Positions 8,458-17,708 are shown, counted from the first letter of the stretch. The stretch is 64,000 nucleotides of DNA from Mesorhizobium shangrilense (GCF_028826155.1 NZ_JAQGPN010000001.1:3229501-3293500), one strand, 5' to 3'. Notes: generated from the letters alone by a model not told the origin. Numbers and translations are program-made.

Positions 8458-8630
8458 GCCAGACGGTCTTCGCCCCTCAAGGGACGAGGCTAAGAGGGAA
8501 TGCGGTGCGAGCAATCAAATCCGCAGCTGTCCCCGCAACTGTAAGCGACGAGCTTTACGCCGATTGCCACTGGAATATCCGGGAAGGCGGCGCAAAGCAG
8601 CGACTCGCGAGCCAGGAGACCTGCCGTCGA
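8458..8630 (+). promoter_or_regulatory. Cobalamin riboswitch upstream of the DUF1636-cobW-cobN unit
   Basis: Contains the aptamer blocks AGAGGGAATGCGGTGCGA, the B12-box CCCCGCAACTGTAAGCGACG, TGCCACTGG, CGGGAAGGC and the terminal GAGCCAGGAGACCTGCC (about 8609-8624). It is followed by the DUF1636 gene 46 bases later. It therefore controls cobalt handling, cobalt insertion and the early ring-contraction genes by B12 level. Its primary sequence differs in the variable stems from the copy at 7195-7362, so this is not a simple recent duplication. Confidence 0.95.
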
Positions 8631-8676
8631 TAAATGTTTGCCAGTGCCTGGCGGGTGTCCCGGGCAAGGAGCGCGT

Positions 8677-9117
8677 GTGAAAGTCGACTACGAAAACGCT
8701 GCTGCGGACGTTTTTGCGCAAGAAACATGCGCCGACGACTGCCATCCGAATGTCGTCATCGTCGTCTGCAGCTCATGCCGGGACGAAACTGGCTCCGATT
8801 CCAGGCCGCGTGCCGGCGAGCAGCTCGCCCTCGACACCAGGCGCGCCGCTGACGCCACCTCTATCCAGGTCGAAACCGTCGAATGTCTCGGCAACTGCAA
8901 GCGCCGGCTGAGCGCGGCGATCGCCAAGGACGGCGCCTGGAGCTACGTGTTCGGCGACCTCACCACGTCGAGCGGAGCCGACCTCGTGGCCGGCGCGCAG
9001 CTCTTCGCCGGTTCCGATGAGGGCGTCATGCCCTGGCGCGGTCGCCCGCAATCCCTCAAGCAGGGCCTCGTTGCCCGCATCCCGCCCATCTTCTCCCGAA
9101 AGGACCCTAGCGCATGA
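8677..9117 (+). CDS. DUF1636 family protein, riboswitch-controlled
   Basis: A 146-residue protein of the DUF1636 family, often linked to cobalamin genes. Two cysteine pairs are visible, VCSSCRDE (C-x2-C, about residues 31-34) and ECLGNCKRR (C-x3-C, about 72-76), a spacing like thioredoxin-fold ferredoxins, so binding of a metal or Fe-S centre is plausible. The GTG start at 8677 is chosen because AAGGAG lies 6 bases upstream. The stop overlaps the cobW start as ATGA. Being first after the B12 riboswitch and coupled to a metallochaperone suggests a role in cobalt handling or in electron supply to corrin synthesis; no activity is known to me. Confidence 0.75.
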   Translation: MKVDYENAAADVFAQETCADDCHPNVVIVVCSSCRDETGSDSRPRAGEQLALDTRRAADATSIQVETVECLGNCKRRLSAAIAKDGAWSYVFGDLTTSSGADLVAGAQLFAGSDEGVMPWRGRPQSLKQGLVARIPPIFSRKDPSA

Positions 9118-10148
9118 CCGCCGTAAACCGCGTCCCCTGCACCGTCGTCACCGGTTTCCTCGGCGCAGGCAAGACTACGCTGATCCGCAACTTGCTGGAA
9201 AATGCGCGGGGCAAGCGCCTTGCCATCATCGTCAACGAGTTCGGCGACGTCGGCATCGACGGCGAAATCCTCAAGGGCTGCGGCATCGATGCCTGTCCCG
9301 AGGAGAACGTGGTCGAGCTCGCCAATGGCTGCATCTGCTGCACCGTGGCGGACGACTTCGTGCCTGCGCTCGACCAGATCCTCTCGCGAGAACCCAAGGT
9401 GGACCACATCCTGATCGAAACGTCCGGGCTCGCCCTGCCCAAGCCGCTCGTGCAGGCGTTCCAGTGGCCGGCGATCAAGGGTCGCGTGACCGTGGACGGC
9501 GTGATTGCGGTGGTCGACGGTCCGGCGCTGGCCGAGGGCCGCGTGGCGTCCGACATGGACGCGCTTGCCGCGCAGCGCGCCGCCGACGATTCCATCGATC
9601 ACGAAGACCCGGTCGAGGAGGTCTTCGAGGACCAGGTGGCCTGCGCTGACCTGATCATCCTGTCGAAGAGCGATCTTCTTGACGACGATGCAGCGGCAAA
9701 GGCGCGGGCCGTGGTTGGGGGAAGCCTCGGCCGAGCCGTTAAGATCGTGCCTTCCGCGCATGGCCAGGTCGATCCGTCTGTGATGCTCGGCCTCGGCCTC
9801 GCCGTGGAGGACGATATCGAGAACCGCAAGACGCATCACGACGATGAGCTGGACCACGAGCACGACGACTTCGACAGCTTCGTCATCGAGCTGCCATCGG
9901 TGTCCAGCCCGGAGGCGCTCGCCCAAAAGGTCACAGCAGCAGCCGAAGCCGCCAATGTCCTGAGACTCAAGGGTTTCGTGCATGTCGAAGGCAAGCCCCT
10001 GCGGCTCCTCGTTCAGGCGGTCGGCCCGCGCGTGTCGCATTACTACGATCGCGCCTGGCAGACCGACGAGGACCGCCGTACGCGGCTCGTGGTGATCGGC
10101 CTCAAGGGTCTCGACCGGCAGGCGGTGGAACGAATCCTGGCGGCGTAG
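9114..10148 (+). CDS. cobW: Cobalamin biosynthesis GTPase CobW
   Basis: A 344-residue G3E-family GTPase proposed to deliver cobalt to the CobNST chelatase. The P-loop is GFLGAGKTT (14-22), the metal motif CICC is at 73-76, and the guanine-recognition SKSD is near 184-187. A His/Asp-rich stretch (HHDDELDHEHDD, 241-252) before the C-terminal domain is a second probable metal site. Its position directly upstream of cobN, behind a cobalamin riboswitch, supports CobW rather than the zinc-linked paralogues of COG0523. Translation is coupled to the preceding gene by a 4-bp overlap. Confidence 0.95.
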   Translation: MTAVNRVPCTVVTGFLGAGKTTLIRNLLENARGKRLAIIVNEFGDVGIDGEILKGCGIDACPEENVVELANGCICCTVADDFVPALDQILSREPKVDHILIETSGLALPKPLVQAFQWPAIKGRVTVDGVIAVVDGPALAEGRVASDMDALAAQRAADDSIDHEDPVEEVFEDQVACADLIILSKSDLLDDDAAAKARAVVGGSLGRAVKIVPSAHGQVDPSVMLGLGLAVEDDIENRKTHHDDELDHEHDDFDSFVIELPSVSSPEALAQKVTAAAEAANVLRLKGFVHVEGKPLRLLVQAVGPRVSHYYDRAWQTDEDRRTRLVVIGLKGLDRQAVERILAA

Positions 10149-10181
10149 CGGCACGAACGAGGAGCGCGGGAGAACGGGACA

Positions 10182-13100
10182 GTGCACATCCTGGCCACAT
10201 CGACGGCCTCACTCGACGATCTCGTCGAGCCTGTCGATTTGCGGCAGGAGCCCGCGGACATGCTTGCCCTGTCCTTCACCGACAGCGACCTGTCGGCCCT
10301 TTCGGCCGCCTGGACGGCACAGGCCGGCGTGCTACCCTCCATGCGGCAGGCGGCCCTAAGGGATCTGCGCCACCCGATGTCGGTCGATCTCTGGATCGAC
10401 AAGGTCGGTCGGCACGCGAAGATAATCCTCGTGCGCCTGCTCGGCGGCTATGAATGGTGGCGCTATGGCGCCGACCAGCTTGCCGCCGCGGCCCGCGCGC
10501 ATGGTTTCAAGCTGGCGCTGCTTCCCGGCGAGGGACACGACGTCGACGAGCGGCTCGCCGCACTTTCCACCCTGCCCCGCGGCGAACTCGAAGACCTGCT
10601 CGCCTATTTTCGCGAAGGCGGCCCCGCCAACATGGCGGAGTTGGTGAAGCGGCTTGGCGGCCATGCCGGCGCCGACTGTGTCGCCAGACCCGCCGAAGAA
10701 CTCCCGAAATCCGGTTTCTATCTTCCCGGCGAGGGTGTGGTTGGCCGTACCCGCGCGCTGGAAAGGTGCGCCAGCGCGCAGGCGGTCGTGCCGATCCTGT
10801 TCTACCGTTCCATGCTGCTGGCGTCCGACATCGCGCCGATCGATGCGCTGCATCGCGCGCTGGCAAAGCGCGGGCTGGCCGGAATCCCCATCTTCCTATC
10901 CAGCCTCAAGGACAGGGCCGTCGCTCAATTTGTCGAAGACGCCGCCCGAGACCTGAAACCGGCTGCGCTGATTGCGACGACCGCCTTCGCGGCGGGGACC
11001 TGCGACGACGGCCGCACCTTGTTCGACAGGATCGGCGCGCCGGTGTTCCAGGTCGTGATGGCGACGACGCGCCGCGAGGCGTGGGAGAGCGGCCAGCGCG
11101 GCCTCGCGCCTGCCGATCTGGCCATGCATGTCGTGCTGCCCGAACTCGACGGGCGCATCCTCGCGGGCGCGATATCATTCAAGGCGGATGCCGCGCCCGA
11201 CGCCACGCTGGGCCTCCGCGGGCAGGTCAATCGCACGGAGCCGGACCGCGTCGAGCAGGTCGCCGCGCGCATCGCAGATTTCGTGGGCCTGCAACGGACA
11301 CCGCCCGGAGAGCGCCGCATCGCGATCCTGCTGCCGGATTATCCCAGCGCGCCCGGCCGCACGGGCTATGCTGTCGGGCTGGACGTTCCGGCGAGCGTCC
11401 TGGCGATCCTGGAAGACTTGAGGACTTCCGGATATCGCGTTGACAACATTCCGGAAACGCCAAAAGCGCTTCTCGCCTGCCTCGACAGCCGCACGACGGG
11501 CCTTGCGCTCTCCGACTACGCTGCGTCGTTCACGGAATTGCCTGCCCGCGTGCGGCAGCAAGTGACAGAGGCCTGGGGCGGTCCCGACGTGGGCGATTCG
11601 CGCGGTTTCTCGTTCCGGTCGGCCCAATTCGGCAACATCACGGTGGCGCTGGCTCCCGACCGCGGGCGTTCCGAAGACCGTCGCGCTGACTATCACGATC
11701 CCTCGCTGCCGCCCCGCCACGAACTCGTCGCCTTCGGCTTCTGTCTGCGGAAGGCGCTCGGCTGCCACGCAATCGTCCATGTCGGAGCGCACGGCACCCT
11801 CGAATGGCTGCCCGGCAAAACGGTCGCACTCGGGCGCGATTGTTTTCCTGAGGTCGTCACCGGCGCCCTGCCCGTCGTCTATCCCTTCATCGTCAGCAAT
11901 CCCGGCGAGGCTGCGCAGGCCAAGCGCCGCATATCCGCCGTCACCATTGGGCATTTGCCGCCGCCGCTGGCATCTGCAGGGCTCGACGAACACCATCGGA
12001 CTCTTGAAAGGCTCGTGGACGAGTATGCGCAGGCCGACGGACTCGATCGCCGCCGCCGAGACCGCCTCGCAAAGCTGATCGTGGAGACCGCCCAGGCGTC
12101 CGGATTGGCCAAGGAGGCGGGTGTCGCGGCCAGCGACAATCCTGATGCGGCACTTACCCAAATCGACGCATGGCTCTGTGATCTCAAGGATTTTGTTGTC
12201 AAGGACGGGCTTCACGTCTTCGGCCGGGCGCAAGCCGGCGCGACTGATCCGCTCCGCTCCTCGAGTGCTGCAGCGGAGCGTGCTGCTCTCCTATCCGCTC
12301 TCGACGGACGCCACCTGGCGGCGGGTCCTTCCGGCAGCCCGACGCGCGGACGCACGGACGTGCTGCCCACCGGCCGCAACATGTTCGCCGCCGACCCGCG
12401 AACCATGCCGACCCCGACGGCCGTCGATCTCGGCAGAATGGCCTCCGATGAGATCCTGCGCCGTTATCTGCAAGATCATGGCGAGTGGCCCCGTTCCCTG
12501 GTCATCGACCTCTGGGGCAGCGCCTCGCTGCGCACCGGCGGCGAAGAAATCGCACAGGGCCTGGCGCTGATGGGCTGCCGACCGCAATGGGAGTTCGCGA
12601 CTGGCCGGGTGACCGGCATCGAGGTGCTGCCGCCTGCAGCCGTCGGTCGACCGCGTGTCGACGTGACCTGGCGCATTTCCGGTCTGTTTCGCGATATGTT
12701 CCCCACACAGATCGCATTGATGGACGCTGCCTCGGCCGCGGTGGCCGCCCGTGATGAGCCTGATGAAGCCAACCCCCTCGCCCAGACGCGCCGGGCGCTC
12801 GGAAAATGTCCACCTCGCATCTTCGGCTCCTCGCCGGGCACGTACGGAGCTGGCATTGAGAGCCTGCTTGCCGACGGCGGCTGGGAAAAGCGGGAGGAAC
12901 TGGGGCGCGCCTATCTTGCGGCCACCTCGCACGCGTTCGGGGGCGCCGACGGCGCAGGCCAGGCAGTGCCGGGCGCGTTCGCCGACCAGGTCGCGGGTGC
13001 CGATCTTCTCGTCCATGCGGGCGACGACCCGGGCCGGGACATCCTCGAAGGTTCGGCAGACGTCGCCTTCATCGGCGGCTTCTCGGCCGCGCTCGCGGCG

Positions 13101-13565
13101 CTGGGGGGCAAGGCGGACCTTGTCGCGCTGGACACGACGGACCCGCAAAGGCCGCGCGCGCGATCGGTGGCTGAAGCGGTGACCCGGACTGTCCGCGCGC
13201 GCGCGGTCAACCCCCGCTTCATCGACGGTCAATTGCGCCACGGCCCGCGCGGAGCCTCCGAGTTCGCAGAGACGGTCGACAGGCTGGTCGGCTTCGCCGA
13301 GACGACCGAAGCGATACCGGGCGCGCTCATCGAAGCCGTCTACGACAGCTATGTCGGGGACCAACGCGTCCGCGACTTCCTGCTGGACCAGAATCCGGCC
13401 GCCGCGAAGGTCATCGCGGAGCGGTTCCTGTCTGCCCGCAACCGCGGCCTTTGGCACCCGTTGCGCAACTCGATCGATGACGATCTTTCCGCACTGATCG
13501 CGGAAGCCGAAGGCAAGCTGCCCTCGTTGGGCAGCGTACAAGCACGCCGGGAGCGCGTCGCATGA
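10182..13565 (+). CDS. cobN: Cobaltochelatase subunit CobN
   Basis: The large 1127-residue catalytic subunit of the ATP-dependent aerobic cobaltochelatase, which inserts Co2+ into hydrogenobyrinic acid a,c-diamide. It is homologous to magnesium-chelatase BchH. The start is a GTG. Family blocks include GAHGTLEWLPGK (near 530-545), PTGRNMFAADPR (about 728-739) and the C-terminal segment with NPRFIDGQLRHG (about 1010-1020). Length is within the alphaproteobacterial range. The partner subunits CobS and CobT of the chelatase are not in the window. The stop overlaps the cobG start as ATGA, so cobN and cobG are translationally coupled. Confidence 0.95.
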   Translation: MHILATSTASLDDLVEPVDLRQEPADMLALSFTDSDLSALSAAWTAQAGVLPSMRQAALRDLRHPMSVDLWIDKVGRHAKIILVRLLGGYEWWRYGADQLAAAARAHGFKLALLPGEGHDVDERLAALSTLPRGELEDLLAYFREGGPANMAELVKRLGGHAGADCVARPAEELPKSGFYLPGEGVVGRTRALERCASAQAVVPILFYRSMLLASDIAPIDALHRALAKRGLAGIPIFLSSLKDRAVAQFVEDAARDLKPAALIATTAFAAGTCDDGRTLFDRIGAPVFQVVMATTRREAWESGQRGLAPADLAMHVVLPELDGRILAGAISFKADAAPDATLGLRGQVNRTEPDRVEQVAARIADFVGLQRTPPGERRIAILLPDYPSAPGRTGYAVGLDVPASVLAILEDLRTSGYRVDNIPETPKALLACLDSRTTGLALSDYAASFTELPARVRQQVTEAWGGPDVGDSRGFSFRSAQFGNITVALAPDRGRSEDRRADYHDPSLPPRHELVAFGFCLRKALGCHAIVHVGAHGTLEWLPGKTVALGRDCFPEVVTGALPVVYPFIVSNPGEAAQAKRRISAVTIGHLPPPLASAGLDEHHRTLERLVDEYAQADGLDRRRRDRLAKLIVETAQASGLAKEAGVAASDNPDAALTQIDAWLCDLKDFVVKDGLHVFGRAQAGATDPLRSSSAAAERAALLSALDGRHLAAGPSGSPTRGRTDVLPTGRNMFAADPRTMPTPTAVDLGRMASDEILRRYLQDHGEWPRSLVIDLWGSASLRTGGEEIAQGLALMGCRPQWEFATGRVTGIEVLPPAAVGRPRVDVTWRISGLFRDMFPTQIALMDAASAAVAARDEPDEANPLAQTRRALGKCPPRIFGSSPGTYGAGIESLLADGGWEKREELGRAYLAATSHAFGGADGAGQAVPGAFADQVAGADLLVHAGDDPGRDILEGSADVAFIGGFSAALAALGGKADLVALDTTDPQRPRARSVAEAVTRTVRARAVNPRFIDGQLRHGPRGASEFAETVDRLVGFAETTEAIPGALIEAVYDSYVGDQRVRDFLLDQNPAAAKVIAERFLSARNRGLWHPLRNSIDDDLSALIAEAEGKLPSLGSVQARRERVA

Positions 13566-15448
13566 ACGCGTCTCTGCGCCGCAACGCCTGCCCTTCACTG
13601 GCCGCGCCGATGCCGACCGGCGACGGGCTGCTCGTGCGACTGAGCATGGTCGCGGGCTCGATCGGGCCATCCGCACTGCGATCGGTCGCCGCGTCCGCTG
13701 CCCGCCATGGCAACGGCATCTTAGAGGTGACACGCCGGGGCAGCCTGCAGATCCGGGGGCTGACCACCGAAACCAGTTCTCGCCTTGCCGCCGACATCGA
13801 AGGTCTCGGGATCGACCTGCTCACCGGCGTGCCGGTGCAGGTCGGGCCGCTGGCAGGGCTCGACGCCGAGGAACTCGCCGATCCCCGCGCGCTTGCGGAT
13901 CGGCTGCGCGCGGTGATCGTGAACGCCGGGCTGACCAACCGCCTTGGTCCGAAGGTTTCGATCGTCGTCGACGGCGGCGGCCAGCTCCCGTTGCGCGACG
14001 TGATCGCCGACGTGAGGCTGACGGCGGTGCCCGGCGCGGACGGACGGATCGGATGGGCGGTTGCAGTCCGCCCTGATGCGGAGGCCATCGCAGTCGCGGA
14101 TGCGGAGGACGCCGCCGTGATGGCAGTCGCGCTGCTGAAGGCGATCGCGGCGCTCGGCCGCTCGGCGCGCGCGAAAGACCTTTCCGGCGCCGCGGTTTCG
14201 ACCGCGCTCGGATGCCGTCCCACGCAGACCATTGGCTCGGCTGCAATCCTGCCACCCGCCCCGGCGCGCGCGCAACTGCCCATCGGCAGTTTCCGCCTTA
14301 CGCTGGGCCGGACCGGGCTCGGCATCGGCCTCCCGTTCGGACAGGCAGACGAAACGCAGATCGGAACGATGGCGCAGGCAGCCGAAAGATGCGGCGTGAC
14401 CGAGTTCCGCCTCGCGCCGAACCGCGGGCTGATCGCCATCTGCCGGACGGAGAGCGTCTCCAAGCGCCTCAGGGTCGCAGCGGAAGACCTTGGATTCGTT
14501 GTCGATCCCAACGATCCTCGGCTCGGCGTTGTTGCGTGCGCCGGCGCGCCCGCTTGCGGCTCCGCCCATATCGCGACGAAGCCGCTGGCTGCGGATATCG
14601 CAAGCGACTTCACGAGTGCCGGCCCGGTCCACATCTCTGGTTGCGAGAAGCGCTGCGCTGAACCGGACGCGCCGAGCTTCACCATCGTCGGCACGCCGGA
14701 CGGAGCGGCGATCGTGGAAGGCAAGGCGAGGCGCGAGATCGACCGTATCCCTGAGAGCGAAGCAGCCGCCGCATTCCGGCGGATCATCAACCAACCGCAA
14801 TCCCCCAAAGGACCAATGACCCAGCAGACCTACATCAAGGATGGCACGGCGATCTACGAGCGCTCCTTCGCCATCATCCGGGCCGAAGCGGACCTGTCGC
14901 GGTTTTCGCCAGCGGAGGCCGACGTTGCGGTGCGCATGATCCATGCTTGCGGCCTTGTCGAAGCGGCAGCGCATTTCGTCTTCTCGCCCACATTCGCCGA
15001 GGCCGGCCGCAGTGCCCTTGCCGCCGGGGCGCCGATCCTATGCGATGCCGAGATGGTCGCCCACGGCGTGACCCGCGCCCGTCTCCCAGCCTCGAACGAG
15101 GTGATCTGCACCCTCCGCGACGCGCGCACTGCAGCGCTCGCCGCCAAGCTCGGCAATACGCGTTCGGCCGCGGCGCTGGAGCTGTGGAGGGACCGGCTGG
15201 CCGGTGCGGTCGTGGCGATCGGGAATGCGCCGACCGCGCTTTTCCACCTGCTCGACATGATCGATGGCGGCGCGCCGAAGCCCGCCGCCATCATCGGCAT
15301 GCCGGTCGGCTTCGTGGGCGCGGCGGAATCGAAGGATGCCCTGGCCGAAAATTCACGCGGTATTCCCTTCGCCATCGTCCGTGGGCGGATGGGCGGAAGC
15401 GCCATGACGGCGGCCGCGATCAACGCGCTTGCCAAGGCGGGCATCTAA
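13562..15448 (+). CDS. cobG-cobH: Fused precorrin-3B synthase (CobG) and precorrin-8X methylmutase (CobH)
   Basis: One open frame of 628 residues covers two normally separate enzymes. Residues 1-418 are CobG, the oxygen-dependent precorrin-3B synthase of the sulfite/nitrite reductase fold, with Fe-S cysteines Cys326, Cys332, Cys361 and Cys365 (CAGAPAC and GCEKRC). Residues 419-628 are CobH, the methylmutase that makes hydrogenobyrinate, with the catalytic His at 461, equal to His43 of a free CobH. No stop codon separates them, but Met419 (ATG at 14816) is preceded by AAAGGA, so a free 210-residue CobH could also be made. Gene order cobN-cobG-cobH-cobI is normal. Loss of the cobG stop could be real or a sequence error. 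Confidence 0.88.
   Translation: MNASLRRNACPSLAAPMPTGDGLLVRLSMVAGSIGPSALRSVAASAARHGNGILEVTRRGSLQIRGLTTETSSRLAADIEGLGIDLLTGVPVQVGPLAGLDAEELADPRALADRLRAVIVNAGLTNRLGPKVSIVVDGGGQLPLRDVIADVRLTAVPGADGRIGWAVAVRPDAEAIAVADAEDAAVMAVALLKAIAALGRSARAKDLSGAAVSTALGCRPTQTIGSAAILPPAPARAQLPIGSFRLTLGRTGLGIGLPFGQADETQIGTMAQAAERCGVTEFRLAPNRGLIAICRTESVSKRLRVAAEDLGFVVDPNDPRLGVVACAGAPACGSAHIATKPLAADIASDFTSAGPVHISGCEKRCAEPDAPSFTIVGTPDGAAIVEGKARREIDRIPESEAAAAFRRIINQPQSPKGPMTQQTYIKDGTAIYERSFAIIRAEADLSRFSPAEADVAVRMIHACGLVEAAAHFVFSPTFAEAGRSALAAGAPILCDAEMVAHGVTRARLPASNEVICTLRDARTAALAAKLGNTRSAAALELWRDRLAGAVVAIGNAPTALFHLLDMIDGGAPKPAAIIGMPVGFVGAAESKDALAENSRGIPFAIVRGRMGGSAMTAAAINALAKAGI
14807..14818 (+). promoter_or_regulatory. 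Internal ribosome-binding site and ATG for CobH
   Basis: AAAGGA (14807-14812) followed after three bases by ATG (14816) in frame within the cobG-cobH reading frame. The following residues match a normal CobH N-terminus, so this looks like the original cobH start kept after the cobG stop was lost. It would allow independent CobH to be made in addition to the fusion protein. Confidence 0.5.
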
Positions 15449-16215
15449 TGGCCGGAAACCTCCAGCAGGGGCGGCTCATCGGCGTCGGCACTGGCCCCGG
15501 CGATCCCGAACTGCTGACGCTGAAGGCGATGCGCGCGCTCGCTGAGGCCGATGTGGTCGCCCACTTTGCCAAGCGCAGCTCCATCGGCAACGCCCGCGCC
15601 ATCGTCGACTCGCATATGAGGCCGGGGGTGGTCGAGCTGCCGCTCCACTATCCGGTGACGGTCGAGATCGACAAGGATCACGACGACTACAAGGCGCAGA
15701 TCCTGGACTTTTACGAGCGCTCGGCGGCGCTCGTCGCCGGCCACCTCGCCGAAGGCCGGACGGTGGCGGTGCTGTCGGAAGGCGATCCCTTCTTCTACGG
15801 CTCCTACATGCACCTGCACGTTCGACTCGCGCACAGCTTCCCCACCGAAGTGATCCCCGGCGTCACTGCCATGTCCGGCTGCTGGTCGAGCACAGGACAA
15901 CCCATCGTGCAGGGCGACGACGTCCTTTCGGTGCTGCCTGGAACGCTGGGCGAACAGGAGCTGGCGCGCCGACTGGCGGATACCGACGCAGCCGTGATCA
16001 TGAAGGTGGGACGGAACCTGCCAAAAATCCGGCGCGCACTCCAGCAGACAGGAAAGCTGGAAGGCGCCCTGTATGTAGAGCGTGGCACGATGGCCAATGG
16101 CGGCTGGATGCGTCTCGCCGACAAGGCGGACGATCGTGCGCCCTATTTCAGCATCGTGCTCGTCGCCGGCTGGTCGAAGCGGCCGACCGTGACGGCTTCG
16201 GGGGTGGTGCTATGA
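15448..16215 (+). CDS. cobI: Precorrin-2 C20-methyltransferase
   Basis: SAM-dependent methyltransferase of 255 residues that methylates precorrin-2 at C20. It begins with the tetrapyrrole-methylase block LIGVGTGPGDPELLTLKA. SEGDPFFYGSYMHL (about 110-123) and VIPGVTAMSGCW are the other conserved loops. The start ATG overlaps the cobH stop (TAATG at 15446-15450), so a longer frame to 14947 is rejected. The stop overlaps cobJ as ATGA. It acts directly before CobG in the aerobic pathway. Confidence 0.95.
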   Translation: MAGNLQQGRLIGVGTGPGDPELLTLKAMRALAEADVVAHFAKRSSIGNARAIVDSHMRPGVVELPLHYPVTVEIDKDHDDYKAQILDFYERSAALVAGHLAEGRTVAVLSEGDPFFYGSYMHLHVRLAHSFPTEVIPGVTAMSGCWSSTGQPIVQGDDVLSVLPGTLGEQELARRLADTDAAVIMKVGRNLPKIRRALQQTGKLEGALYVERGTMANGGWMRLADKADDRAPYFSIVLVAGWSKRPTVTASGVVL

Positions 16216-16976
16216 GCGGCCGCCTGACAGTCATCGGGCTCGGGCCGGGCGACGCGGCGCAGGTGACGCCGGAGGCAACCGCGGCGATCGCTGCCGCGAC
16301 CGACTTCTTCGGCTATGCGCCCTATCTCGACCGCCTCTCGCTGCGTGAGGACCAGCATCGCCACGCCTCCGACAACCGGGAAGAGCTTGACCGCTCGCGC
16401 GCCGCCCTGGAGGCGGCCGTGTCCGGCAGGCATGTCGCCGTCGTCTCGGGCGGCGACCCGGGCGTGTTCGCGATGGCCGCCGCGGTCTGCGAGGCCATCG
16501 AAAGCGGCCCGGAAGCCTGGAGGCAGCTTGACGTTTCTGTCGTGCCTGGCGTCACGGCCATGCTGGCAGTCGCAGCGCGCGCCGGTGCGCCCCTCGGGCA
16601 CGATTTTTGCGCCATCTCGCTCTCCGACAATCTGAAGCCCTGGGATCTGGTTGAGCGGCGGCTCAAGGCCGCTGCGGGCGCAGGCTTCGTCATCGCGCTC
16701 TACAATCCGATCAGCCGCGCAAGGCCTTGGCAGCTCGGCCGCGCCTTCGAATGCCTTCGCGACGTGCTTCCGGCGACCGCCCCAGTCATTTTCGGTCGGG
16801 CCGCATTCCGTCCGGCCGAGCGCATCGAAGTGATGGGGCTCGCCGACGCGAACCCAACCAAGGCAGACATGGCGACATGTATCATCATCGGCTCGCCGGA
16901 AACGCGGGTGATCGATCGTGATGGCCGCGCGCCGCTCGTCTATTCGCCGCGCTCGGCCGGAGGTTTGAGCAGATGA
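16212..16976 (+). CDS. cobJ: Precorrin-3B C17-methyltransferase
   Basis: A 254-residue tetrapyrrole methylase that methylates C17 and performs ring contraction of precorrin-3B to precorrin-4. Conserved parts are VIGLGPGD at the N-terminus, FFGYAPYLDRL (about 35-45), VVSGGDPGVF and VVPGVTAM, and the LYNPISRARPWQL block that marks the CobJ/CbiH group. It is the last gene of the run that starts at the second riboswitch; its end overlaps the opposite-strand cobK gene by 37 bp. Confidence 0.95.
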   Translation: MSGRLTVIGLGPGDAAQVTPEATAAIAAATDFFGYAPYLDRLSLREDQHRHASDNREELDRSRAALEAAVSGRHVAVVSGGDPGVFAMAAAVCEAIESGPEAWRQLDVSVVPGVTAMLAVAARAGAPLGHDFCAISLSDNLKPWDLVERRLKAAAGAGFVIALYNPISRARPWQLGRAFECLRDVLPATAPVIFGRAAFRPAERIEVMGLADANPTKADMATCIIIGSPETRVIDRDGRAPLVYSPRSAGGLSR

Positions 16977-17707
16977 TCGAGCCTCGCCAGAGCCTCGTCG
17001 ACCGATCCGGCCGCACTGCCTTGTGGGGCAGCCGGTCGCCGGACCAGGAACACGGGAATGCCCAGCATCCGCGCCGCCTCGATCTTCGCATAGGCCGCGC
17101 TTCCGCCGCTGTTCTTCGCGATGATGGCGTCGATGCGCGCGCCCTCCAGCAGGGTTTTCTCCCGCGCGAGCTCGAAGGGTCCGCGATCAAGGATGTACTC
17201 GGCGTGCGGAACATCGACGCGCGGCTCGACCGGATCGACACTGCGAATGACGTAGTGGTGCTGCGGGGCCGCTTCCAGCGGTTTGAGCTCCTGGCGTCCC
17301 AGCGTCACGAACACGCGGCGGGGCCGCTCGCCCAGCGCGGCAACGGCGGCGGGTATGGAATCTGCAAACGTCCAGTGATCGCCCGTGGTCTGCTTCCATT
17401 CCGGCCGCTGTATGACGAGCAGCGGCACCTTGGCGGCTGCGGCAGCAGCGCTCGCGTTGGCGGAAATGCGCGCGGCGAACGGATGCGTCGCGTCGACCAG
17501 CAGATCCGTCCGGCTCTCCCGCAAGAAATCGGCAAGACCTTCGGGGCCGCGGAAACCACCGATGCGAACGGGTACCGGCTGCACCACCGGATTGACCGTT
17601 CGGCCGGCCATCGACAGCGTGACCGCAAGATCTTCACGACCCGCCAGCCGGGCGGCAAACTCGCGCGCCTCGGTCGTGCCACCCAGGATCAGGATACGGA
17701 AGGTCAT
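16940..17707 (-). CDS. cobK: Precorrin-6A reductase
   Basis: NADPH-dependent reductase of 255 residues that converts precorrin-6A to precorrin-6B. The N-terminal ILILGGTTEAREFA block, VDATHPFA (about 85-92) and the FVTLGRQEL segment are typical CobK features. Two adjacent ATG codons exist (17710 and 17707); the second has better spacing from AGAAGG and is used. It lies alone on the minus strand between cobJ and cobL, overlapping cobJ at the 3' end and abutting the cobL start at the 5' end, so its promoter must lie within cobL. Confidence 0.93.
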   Translation of the reverse strand: MTFRILILGGTTEAREFAARLAGREDLAVTLSMAGRTVNPVVQPVPVRIGGFRGPEGLADFLRESRTDLLVDATHPFAARISANASAAAAAAKVPLLVIQRPEWKQTTGDHWTFADSIPAAVAALGERPRRVFVTLGRQELKPLEAAPQHHYVIRSVDPVEPRVDVPHAEYILDRGPFELAREKTLLEGARIDAIIAKNSGGSAAYAKIEAARMLGIPVFLVRRPAAPQGSAAGSVDEALARLDHLLKPPAERGE

Positions 17708-17708
17708 C

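Noticed and set aside
10454..11443. 329-codon plus-strand frame inside cobN
   Set aside because: Arg-rich shadow frame in GC-rich DNA; cobN in the other frame has clear family motifs throughout.
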